Below, piece by piece: positions 7,341 through 13,279 of a stretch of DNA of 15,413 bases; positions within the stretch are counted from its first letter, which is position 1; every line of letters starts with the position of its first letter. The position numbers were made by a program, and so were the translations under genes. The stretch is from an uncultured Lachnospiraceae bacterium. GTDB lineage: Bacteria; Bacillota; Clostridia; Lachnospirales; Lachnospiraceae. Location: NCBI GenBank assembly GCA_948441955.1, contig CAOJQZ010000058.1, positions 1 to 15,413 on the forward strand. Direction: 5' to 3'. Under the pieces are notes generated by a model. It saw only the letters and a program-made list of their open reading frames with translations. It was not told the DNA's origin and did no database searches.

Positions 7341-8580
7341 GTACAACTTCTACTGTTTCCTCTTTATATTCTCCGCTTTTTGACGGAACCTGTACGGTTA
7401 CCTTTACCGTCTCTCCCGGACGGTAATACTGAAGCTGTTCTCTGAGCGCTGTTACGCTGTTGATACCAATACCGTCTATCTTCGTAATAATAGAACCCTT
7501 GGATAATCCTGCTTTGTCTGCTGCGCCGTTTTTGATCACCTCATAGATGTAGACTCCTGTAGGCATATTGTACATCTGTGCCGCATCGCTTCCCACATCT
7601 GTTGGCTGGATACCAAGATACCCCTGCTCTCCCTCCGGCTGCTTTGTTCTGGTTTCCCGGTTCATCAGTGCTGTAATAACCTCACTGGCATCTGAAATCG
7701 GTATAGCATAGCCCATACCCTCCACACCGACGCTGCTGCTCCCCGATGAAGCTTTCATCGTATTGATTCCGATCACCTCGCCCTTTGCATTAAGAAGCGC
7801 TCCTCCGCTGTTTCCGGGATTAATTGCAGCATCTGTCTGAATCAGTTCACTGTCAAATCCTTCCAGCTTTCTCTGGGTTGCGGATACAATTCCGGTTGTC
7901 ACTGACTGTCCGTATCCAAGTGCATTTCCAATCGCTATTACCGGCTCTCCTACCTGAAGCTCTGTGGAATCGCCCAGCGTAGCCGTCGCAATCTCATCCA
8001 TCGTAGACTTCTTAATATCGTCAAGCTTAACTGCAACTACAGCCAGATCTCTTGATGCGTCGGAACCTTTTATGGCTGCCGATACGCTTTCTTCATCTAT
8101 AAAAGATACTGTCAGCGTATCACTGTTTTCTACCACATGATTATTTGTAAGGATCAGAAGCTCTGTATCATTCTGTCCGATGATGATCCCTGAACCTGCA
8201 CTTGGAATCTCCTGCTCGTACACACCGCCGAAAAAACTCTGTACCTGCTGAATACTTATATTCGTAATGGATACAACGGTCGGCATGGAACTATGGGCAA
8301 TCTCCGTCACATCTGTAGTGACCTTCCCGCCGGAAGAAGTATTAAGCTTCATACTTTCTAACTGCTGTTCTTTTACATTTTTCCCGGAGGCGGTCTCCTG
8401 TGAATTTCCCAGAAGCCTTCCCACTGCGAAGCTTCCTGCCTCAAAGGCCGCGCCCGCCACAAGTCCGAATACCAGCGCTGCGCAGATAAGCTTTATCCAC
8501 TTTGGAACCTTATGCTGCTTTTTAGGCTTTGGCTCCATATTATTCTGTTCTGGTGTATAATAAGTATATTGGTTTTCCAT
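7324..8580 (-). CDS. htrA: HtrA/DegP-type membrane-anchored serine protease with PDZ domain
   Basis: This 418-residue S1C-family protease degrades or refolds misfolded proteins at the cell surface. It has a short, Lys-rich cytoplasmic N-terminus (1-27), one transmembrane segment (about 28-52), a trypsin-like domain and a C-terminal PDZ domain (about 320-410, with YLGIQPTDVG and ADKAGLSKGSIITKIDG). The triad is complete: H148 in LTNNHVVE, D179 in SRDLAVV and S258 in NPGNSGGAL. A longer in-frame ATG at 8604 exists, but AGAAGGGAG lies between it and the ATG at 8580 with ideal spacing, so the shorter start is preferred. The gene is separated from its upstream neighbour by a strong terminator. In Bacillus such genes are controlled by CssRS; I see no clear CIRCE or other known operator here. 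glyA follows after 35 bases. Confidence 0.96.
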   Translation of the reverse strand: MENQYTYYTPEQNNMEPKPKKQHKVPKWIKLICAALVFGLVAGAAFEAGSFAVGRLLGNSQETASGKNVKEQQLESMKLNTSSGGKVTTDVTEIAHSSMPTVVSITNISIQQVQSFFGGVYEQEIPSAGSGIIIGQNDTELLILTNNHVVENSDTLTVSFIDEESVSAAIKGSDASRDLAVVAVKLDDIKKSTMDEIATATLGDSTELQVGEPVIAIGNALGYGQSVTTGIVSATQRKLEGFDSELIQTDAAINPGNSGGALLNAKGEVIGINTMKASSGSSSVGVEGMGYAIPISDASEVITALMNRETRTKQPEGEQGYLGIQPTDVGSDAAQMYNMPTGVYIYEVIKNGAADKAGLSKGSIITKIDGIGINSVTALREQLQYYRPGETVKVTVQVPSKSGEYKEETVEVVLGTDS

Positions 8581-8676
8581 AAATATTTCTCCCTTCTGAA
8601 TCATTTCTATGTATGTTAGTGTACTTCTAAATTGTGTTCAAAATGTGATAAATCTTTGTCGAAATTTTAAAATCAC

Positions 8677-8717
8677 AAAAAAAGGGAATCAACCCTTTCT
8701 TAAGGTCTGATTCCCTT
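8677..8717 (-). terminator. Strong terminator of the 8743-9321 gene
   Basis: AAGGGAATCA (8682-8691) pairs perfectly with TGATTCCCTT (8708-8717), and the loop holds a possible inner CCTT/AAGG pairing. On the minus strand it runs straight into seven T residues. It lies 25 bases beyond the stop at 8743 and insulates htrA from the upstream tRNA-containing unit. Confidence 0.85.
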
Positions 8718-8742
8718 GTCTGCATTTTACCTCTCATTTACT

Positions 8743-9321
8743 CTACGTCTGATCCTCATATGCATTTCTAAGATCTAAAAGCGCTTCCTTAAGAAGTGCG
8801 TCCGAGTCCACAGCCGCCTCATACTCTGCATTCGTCTTCTCAATAAGCGATAATACATCTGTATGTGAACTTACAAGCGCCACATATTCCTTAAGCTCCG
8901 CGTTCCCTGAATCGCCTTTTATCTCATAAGCGCCGCTTGTCCCATTCTTTTCCACATATAATGTTCCCAGCCCCGGCACCTTCGTATAGATATCTCTTAT
9001 CTTCATGTCGTACTTTACAAATACTACGTATGACCCTGCATATCTTCCTTCTTTCGTATACACCCGGATATTGTCATAGCTCTCGATAAAATTCTTCCCG
9101 CTGCCACGCTGCACGTAATAATCCTTCACCGTCTCAGAAAGCTCCGGATACTGCTCCTCCCGTAATGGATTACACGCCTCCAGTTCACAGCCAAGTCTCT
9201 CTGCTGCTACAGGTTCACGGCTTATCTTCTGTACCTTTTGTGCCTTCTCTCCGGTAAGACCGAATCCCATAACACCGATCACTACTACGAGTATCAGCGG
9301 GATAAGCCAACCTTTTCTCAT
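8743..9321 (-). CDS. Membrane-anchored extracytoplasmic protein, function unknown
   Basis: This 192-residue protein begins with MRKGW and a hydrophobic stretch (about 5-22), an uncleaved anchor or signal peptide without a lipobox cysteine. The rest is soluble and should lie outside the membrane. Two cysteines (C45 and C50, CELEAC) are close together and could form a disulfide. The middle (about 57-135) alternates a helix (EEQYPELSETVKDYYVQRG) with several beta-like strands (NIRVYTKEGRYAGSYVVFVKYDMKI), which resembles an NTF2-like fold; this is a weak guess. The C-terminus is helical. GGAGGT precedes the ATG by five bases. The gene starts 35 bases after tRNA-Arg on the same strand with no terminator or clear promoter between, so both probably share a transcript. 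A strong terminator follows. I do not recognise a function. Confidence 0.8.
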   Translation of the reverse strand: MRKGWLIPLILVVVIGVMGFGLTGEKAQKVQKISREPVAAERLGCELEACNPLREEQYPELSETVKDYYVQRGSGKNFIESYDNIRVYTKEGRYAGSYVVFVKYDMKIRDIYTKVPGLGTLYVEKNGTSGAYEIKGDSGNAELKEYVALVSSHTDVLSLIEKTNAEYEAAVDSDALLKEALLDLRNAYEDQT

Positions 9322-9356
9322 AATCTACCTCCGCACAATCAGTACTTTTCAAGGTA

Positions 9357-9428
9357 CACACCCGGGCGGATTCGAACCGCCGCTCCCGCCTCCGGAGGGC
9401 GGTGCTCTATCCCCTGAGCTACGGGTGC
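9357..9428 (-). tRNA. tRNA-Arg (anticodon CCG)
   Basis: A complete 72-base cloverleaf folds on the minus strand. The acceptor GCACCCG pairs with CGGGTGT (first pair G-U). The D-arm is GCTC/GAGC with AGGGGATA in the loop, and the anticodon stem CCGCC/GGCGG holds the loop CTCCGGA. The variable loop is GAGC, and the T-arm GGCGG/CCGCC carries TTCGAAT. Anticodon CCG reads the Arg codon CGG. The discriminator base is G and the 3' CCA is not encoded, so it must be added after processing. It has its own promoter and leads into the membrane protein gene 35 bases downstream. Confidence 0.96.
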
Positions 9429-9456
9429 ATAGACATTATATAAATTTACCTCTGTA

Positions 9457-9485
9457 ATACTAACATATTTTCTTAATAAAGTAAA
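9457..9485 (-). promoter_or_regulatory. Promoter of tRNA-Arg and the downstream envelope gene
   Basis: TTTACT (9480-9485) and TAGTAT (9457-9462) on the minus strand have 17-base spacing and a TGT extension before the -10. Transcription would start about 20 bases before the tRNA, leaving a normal 5' leader for RNase P. The -35 box lies in the far arm of the terminator of the preceding gene. Confidence 0.65.
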
Positions 9486-9519
9486 GGAAATGATGACGAC
9501 AAAATCCCATTTCCTTCAC
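9481..9519 (-). terminator. Two-way terminator after the DUF5688 gene
   Basis: A 12-base-pair stem (9481-9492 with 9508-9519, one G-U pair when read on the minus strand) closes a 15-base loop. On the minus strand it is followed by TTTATT and ends the DUF5688 transcript. On the plus strand it is followed by seven T residues, so it could also stop transcription arriving from the other side. Confidence 0.75.
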
Positions 9520-9526
9520 TTTTTTC

Positions 9527-10411
9527 TTATAAGCTCAATTTTTTACGCACACGGTCATAATAATATGCATGATCAGATAATACCTCCTCTGCCTCCACCT
9601 GCGTCTCGTTAATCTCGGAAACCATTGTACTTAAAAAATCTTTTCCTGAAGCAGCGCTTTTTTTTATCACGATCATCTCATGAACACTGCTTGGCAGCAC
9701 ATAGTAGTCCTCTCCCAGATACTCGCCAATTTCCTCCAGACGGCCCGGATAGAGTGCCGCTGCTGCCCCAAAGCTTCTAAGATGATTACTCAGTACATAA
9801 ATCGCCTCTTCCTCCGCATCATGGTCCGTCTCCTCCCTATCCGTAAGTCCGGCAAGCACAGAGCGCATTGTCCTGAACTCCCACGGAAGCAGCTGCTCCG
9901 TATTACAGCATGCCCTTGTATATATCTGCTCCTTCGAAACATTCCACAAACTTAAATGCTCTGTCTTAACCGGCATTGCTGCCGTCCCATATTCGCTGAC
10001 CTCAAAAAGTATATAAAACACGATTGCAAGATCCAGATACGGAATATAAGGCATATCTTTTAACAATTCCTGGTTCCTTTCTCTGTGAATCAGGCGATAT
10101 ACAATCTTTCTCTTAAGCTCACTATAATCTCTTATCTTCTCCTCTTTCCAGGATCCGCGGAAACGAATCCTCCTGTAAAGGCGTAAAACCTCTCCTGCTA
10201 TAAAGTCCACTGTTTGTCCCTCTCTGAACAGTCTGTAATACTCCTCCAGATAAATCGTAGATGAAACATTACTTCCATGCTCACAAAACAGGAGTCCTCT
10301 CCGAAGCGTTCCATTATATTTCTGCGCTGTATATATGCTTACGCCGGCACTGCCTTTTAGTTCCTCCTTTACTTTCTGCTCTACCGCCTCCACGAACTGA
10401 TAATATGTCAT
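9527..10411 (-). CDS. DUF5688 family protein, function unknown
   Basis: This 294-residue soluble protein fits the DUF5688 family, widespread and multi-copy in Lachnospiraceae and without a known role. It begins MTYYQFVEAVEQKVKEEL, followed by a beta-rich segment (SIYTAQKYNGTLRRGLLFC), then a helical middle. The later part includes EEAIYVLSNHLRSFGAAAALYPG, YYVLPSSVHEMIVI and a charged C-terminus. I see no signal peptide, transmembrane segment or catalytic motif. A longer frame starts at a GTG at 10438, but AAAGGAG lies four bases before ATG at 10411, so that start is preferred. It lies after the efp terminator and ends in its own terminator, so it looks like a single-gene unit; I found no convincing promoter in the short AT-rich gap 10412-10478. 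Confidence 0.82.
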   Translation of the reverse strand: MTYYQFVEAVEQKVKEELKGSAGVSIYTAQKYNGTLRRGLLFCEHGSNVSSTIYLEEYYRLFREGQTVDFIAGEVLRLYRRIRFRGSWKEEKIRDYSELKRKIVYRLIHRERNQELLKDMPYIPYLDLAIVFYILFEVSEYGTAAMPVKTEHLSLWNVSKEQIYTRACCNTEQLLPWEFRTMRSVLAGLTDREETDHDAEEEAIYVLSNHLRSFGAAAALYPGRLEEIGEYLGEDYYVLPSSVHEMIVIKKSAASGKDFLSTMVSEINETQVEAEEVLSDHAYYYDRVRKKLSL

Positions 10412-10478
10412 TCTTCTCCTTTCTGAAGGCATCCTCACTTTTATGTATCTATAAAAATATTATGGTATAAGCATTATA

Positions 10479-10509
10479 AAAAAGCCCTGTATAAAATACA
10501 AGACTTTTT
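10479..10509 (-). terminator. efp terminator
   Basis: Arms 10497-10509 and 10479-10491 form a 13-base-pair stem on the minus strand (two G-U pairs) with a 5-base loop. The descending arm ends in a run of T. It lies about 20 bases after the efp stop and separates efp from the DUF5688 gene. Confidence 0.82.
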
Positions 10510-10530
10510 CACCTTATGATTTTCTTAAAT

Positions 10531-11088
10531 TTATGCTCTGGACAGATATTCGCCGGAACGGGTATCTATCTTAATCTTCTCGCCCTGCTCTACAAATAAC
10601 GGAACCATAACCTGAGCGCCGGTCTCAACGATAGCTGGTTTTGTCGCTCCTGTGGCCGTATTGCCCTTTACACCCGGCTCTGATTCCGTAATCTCAAGCT
10701 CCACTGTAAACGGCGGCTCAATGGAAAACACCTTACCCTGATAGGATTTCATAGTTACCATCTCATTTTCCTTAACAAATTTAAGAGAATCACCCACATC
10801 GTCCTTTCCAACCGGTGTCTGCTCAAAAGATTCCATATCCATGAAATAATACAAATCTCCGTCATTGTACAGATACTGTACTTCCTTCCTCTCAATAAAT
10901 GCCTTCTTTAAAACATCCTTAGACGGATTAAAGGTTCTCTCAACTACACCGCCGTTAATTACATCTTTAAGCTTTGTACGAACAAATGCCGAACCTTTTC
11001 CCGGTTTTACATGTAAAAACTCCAGGCACTCATATACTTTTCCGTCAATCTCATACGTAGTACCTTTCTCAATATAAGCATCTGCCAT
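10531..11088 (-). CDS. efp: Translation elongation factor P
   Basis: This 185-residue protein relieves ribosomes stalled on proline runs. It shows the three-domain EF-P layout: N-terminal KOW-like domain with the loop FLHVKPGKGSAFVRTKL (tip Lys31), the middle domain with QYLYNDGDLYYFMD, and the C-terminal OB domain with GNTATGATKPAIVETGAQVMVPLFVEQGEKIKIDTRSGEYLSR. The N-terminus (MADAYIEKGT) differs from the common MISAGDFRNG form and is one residue shorter, so the modified lysine falls at 31 instead of 32. The Lys31 modification enzyme is not in this window. AAGGAGG precedes the ATG by about nine bases. It has its own promoter and terminator, although aroD upstream has no obvious terminator, so some read-through from the amidase-yqeG-aroD unit is possible. 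Confidence 0.96.
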   Translation of the reverse strand: MADAYIEKGTTYEIDGKVYECLEFLHVKPGKGSAFVRTKLKDVINGGVVERTFNPSKDVLKKAFIERKEVQYLYNDGDLYYFMDMESFEQTPVGKDDVGDSLKFVKENEMVTMKSYQGKVFSIEPPFTVELEITESEPGVKGNTATGATKPAIVETGAQVMVPLFVEQGEKIKIDTRSGEYLSRA

Positions 11089-11147
11089 TATATAAATCCT
11101 CCTTAGCCACGCCCGGATAGCGCTTAATACGTTCTTTCACTTTTTTC

Positions 11148-11176
11148 ATTCTATAATAAAATAGAAGTATTTTCAA
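11148..11176 (-). promoter_or_regulatory. efp promoter
   Basis: TTGAAA (11171-11176) and TAGAAT (11148-11153) on the minus strand are 17 bases apart, a near-consensus sigma-A site. The leader to the efp ATG is about 50 bases. It lies in the 124-base gap between aroD and efp. Confidence 0.72.
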
Positions 11177-11212
11177 CTAAATTTTTCATAATCGTACATT
11201 TTCTTTCTATTT

Positions 11213-11974
11213 CTACAGGCTTTTATGGAGAAGTTCAAGCACCCGTCTCAAATCTTCTGCCTGCATCTGCCCCGGGGCAGATGCCTTCTTTACAGCCCCG
11301 AAGGTTATGGCTGAACCGAACACCTCGCCGCAAAGCCTGCTTATCACCCCAATACCCGACATAGCCATGGCCGCAATGGGACGATCCGCATAACTTCGAT
11401 TCATTTCCTCGGCGGCAGAAAGAAGTGTCAGTACGTCTTCCCCGCTTTTTGGCATTACCGCCAGTTTCAGAATATCCGCCCCCAGACTCTGCATCTTCTT
11501 AAACCTTTCTACAAGCTCCTGTTTTTCCGGAGTTTTTTCAAAATCATGGTTCGATACAATAACCTTAACATGACGTCTGTGAGCTTCTCTGATCATATCC
11601 TTTACATACTCATCTCCGGTAAACATTTCCACGTCTATCAGGTCAATGTCTCCTGAAGCAGCAAGTTCTTTGTTAAGCCTGCAGTAAGCCTTTGTATCAA
11701 TCTCCTTCTCTCCGCCTTCCCCTGCGGTTCGAAAGGTAAAAAGAAGAGGGAGGGTTTTAAGAACCTTCCTTAGCTCTCCTGCCGTTTCCCTCACCTTCCG
11801 TATATCCCAGGCATTTTCATACCAATCTGCACGCCATTCCACCATATCCAAAGGTACGTCCTCAAGCTCTTCTGCTTCTTTAATAAGCTCCTCCCTCGTG
11901 ACTCCGGTAAGCGGCACGCAGATTTTAGGAATACCTTCTCCAATTACAATATCTCTGACTCTGACCGGATTCAT
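11213..11974 (-). CDS. aroD: 3-dehydroquinate dehydratase, type I
   Basis: This 253-residue class I dehydroquinase converts 3-dehydroquinate to 3-dehydroshikimate in the shikimate pathway through a Schiff base. The key residues fall at the numbers known from the Salmonella and E. coli enzymes: E86, H143 in VSNHDFEKTP, Schiff-base lysine K170 in DILKLAVMP, R213 in ISRLCGE, and S232 and Q236 in ASAPGQ. Length is typical. The start overlaps the stop of yqeG by four bases (ATGA), so translation is probably coupled; AAAGGA lies about ten bases upstream. No other shikimate gene is in the window, so it is split from the rest of the pathway. It is the last gene of the amidase-yqeG-aroD unit. Confidence 0.97.
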   Translation of the reverse strand: MNPVRVRDIVIGEGIPKICVPLTGVTREELIKEAEELEDVPLDMVEWRADWYENAWDIRKVRETAGELRKVLKTLPLLFTFRTAGEGGEKEIDTKAYCRLNKELAASGDIDLIDVEMFTGDEYVKDMIREAHRRHVKVIVSNHDFEKTPEKQELVERFKKMQSLGADILKLAVMPKSGEDVLTLLSAAEEMNRSYADRPIAAMAMSGIGVISRLCGEVFGSAITFGAVKKASAPGQMQAEDLRRVLELLHKSL

Positions 11975-12483
11975 CTGTTTTTCTTCCTTTCTTTGTCCTT
12001 TCTGTAAAAATAAAGAACAATACGCTCCAGATAACGTTTCAATACAATCTGAATCTCTTCCCTGGGATGAATAGGCTTTACAAGGATGCTTCTGATCCCG
12101 GTTCGTTTTGCTCCCCAGACATCCGTAAACAGCTGATCTCCCACAAAAAGAGTTGTTCTCTCATCCGTACCCATAAGCTCCATTGCCCTTCTATAATTTT
12201 TTGTGGAGGGCTTATGCGCATCAGAAACAAATCTGCTTCCCACCTTGTCGGCAAAGGGCTTTACCCGCGGCTCCTGATTATTTGAGATCAGGCAGGTCGC
12301 AAATCCAATCTGATTAAGCCTTTCAAACAACTGCATCGAGCGGGCATCCGCCGGCGCCCCGTGCATGACAAGCGTATTATCAATATCAAAAATAATTCCC
12401 CGATATCCTTCGTTATATATTTCTTCAAAATCAATCACATAAGCAGATGCTGCATATTCATCCGGATAAAATGTACGAAACAT
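11971..12483 (-). CDS. yqeG: YqeG family HAD phosphatase (subclass IIIA)
   Basis: This 170-residue protein belongs to the YqeG family of HAD hydrolases, related to the yeast phosphatidylglycerophosphate phosphatase Gep4. The four HAD motifs are present: DIDNTL (33-38, nucleophile D33 and acid D35), ISNN (66-69), K91 in DAHKPS, and VGDQLFTDV (114-122, with D116 and D121). The C-terminal end is basic. A role as phosphatidylglycerophosphatase in lipid synthesis is possible by analogy with Gep4, but the bacterial substrate is not proven by sequence. It starts six bases after the amidase gene stops, with AGAGGAG inside the end of that gene, and overlaps aroD by four bases. This tight packing makes a three-gene operon very likely. 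Confidence 0.94.
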   Translation of the reverse strand: MFRTFYPDEYAASAYVIDFEEIYNEGYRGIIFDIDNTLVMHGAPADARSMQLFERLNQIGFATCLISNNQEPRVKPFADKVGSRFVSDAHKPSTKNYRRAMELMGTDERTTLFVGDQLFTDVWGAKRTGIRSILVKPIHPREEIQIVLKRYLERIVLYFYRKDKERKKNR

Positions 12484-12489
12484 TCTTTG

Positions 12490-13185
12490 TCAACTCCTCT
12501 TTGTCTTTTTTATTGCTTTTTTTATATCTGTACGGAACTGCTCCCATGCCCCTTCGTCTTCTACAAAGTATTTTGGACAATTTTTCCCCGTCACATCATA
12601 ATGACGGATAACATCCTCCTCGTCAAGATCAAACTTTAGGCAGAGCCACGCGCAAAGCTGCACCATGGAGCGATATGTCTCATCTGTAAATACCCCGTCT
12701 TCATACGGATGACAGCATTCTATAGATACTGTATCAATATTGCGCGAATTAGAGGCATACGCTACTTCCCATGTAGGCACACACTGGACAATCTCGCCTT
12801 CAAGGCCCACAACAAAATTACTGCTTGCCTCTGTTGTATGGGTATCCTTAAGACCTTCAAAATAATTACGGTTATCCATTGCCGTTGATCCCGGATTTGC
12901 TGTATAATGAACTACAATTCCCCGGATTTTTTCTGTCTCTGTACCTGGTCTTGAATATTCATTCACTGTAAGAAGCTCAACATCAATCTCCGGCTTCGAA
13001 GCGTCAATCTCCTCTCCGCTCAGTTCAAAATATCCTATTGCAAACCATCCCGGCTTTATAATCCTTAATATTCCAATTCCAACCATCAACGCCGCTAATA
13101 AAATCAGGCCCAGACGGATTTTACGCTGGACCTGCCTTTTTCTCTGCGCGCTGGTTATTTTTCCCTTACGCCTGTTTTTCTTCAT
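12490..13185 (-). CDS. Membrane-anchored N-acetylmuramoyl-L-alanine amidase, Amidase_2/PGRP fold
   Basis: This 231-residue protein should cleave the bond between N-acetylmuramic acid and L-alanine in peptidoglycan outside the membrane. A very basic N-terminus is followed by one hydrophobic anchor (about 22-42) and a short linker. The catalytic domain shows the zinc ligands of the T7-lysozyme/PGRP fold: H93 in VVHYTANPGS, H195 in RHYDVTGKNCP and C203 in the same motif. VSIECCHPYEDG (around 153-164) is the usual central strand. No separate wall-binding domain is present. An in-frame GTG at 13191 lies almost on top of GGAGAG, which is well placed for ATG at 13185, so I chose the ATG. It heads the operon with yqeG and aroD. 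A germination or sporulation role is possible but nothing here shows it. Confidence 0.93.
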   Translation of the reverse strand: MKKNRRKGKITSAQRKRQVQRKIRLGLILLAALMVGIGILRIIKPGWFAIGYFELSGEEIDASKPEIDVELLTVNEYSRPGTETEKIRGIVVHYTANPGSTAMDNRNYFEGLKDTHTTEASSNFVVGLEGEIVQCVPTWEVAYASNSRNIDTVSIECCHPYEDGVFTDETYRSMVQLCAWLCLKFDLDEEDVIRHYDVTGKNCPKYFVEDEGAWEQFRTDIKKAIKKTKRS

Positions 13186-13218
13186 TTGCACTCTCCATCA
13201 TCTTATCCCTGTAAAACA

Positions 13219-13224
13219 ATTCTA
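13219..13224 (-). promoter_or_regulatory. Probable extended -10 promoter of the amidase-yqeG-aroD operon
   Basis: The minus strand reads TGTTAGAAT, a TGn-extended TAGAAT, about 35 bases before the amidase ATG. The -35 region is poor. I found no convincing terminator between the guaB stop (13280) and this site. Confidence 0.5.
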
Positions 13225-13279
13225 ACACATTTTCCGAATAAAACTATGAAAAGCTGCTTAGGAATTTCTGAAGATTTTC

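Noticed and set aside
8581..8604. An N-terminal extension of htrA from ATG 8604
   Set aside because: The extension contains the ribosome binding site AGAAGGGAG that serves ATG 8580.
9357..9428. tRNA gene as an integration site for a mobile element
   Set aside because: No integrase, no repeat of the tRNA 3' end elsewhere in the window that I can see, and only core-type genes on both sides.
9435..9440. A perfect minus-strand TATAAT just before the tRNA
   Set aside because: Transcription would start at the first base of the tRNA or inside it, and the -35 at 17 bases (TTAGTA) is poor; the upstream promoter at 9457-9485 fits better.
11070..11149. A 26-codon small frame starting at ATG 11149 and overlapping the efp start
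   Set aside because: Its ATG overlaps the -10 box of the efp promoter, so the transcript would start after it; it has no ribosome binding site.
13225..13279. A guaB terminator
   Set aside because: Only very short or poorly paired hairpins are present and none is followed by a T-run.
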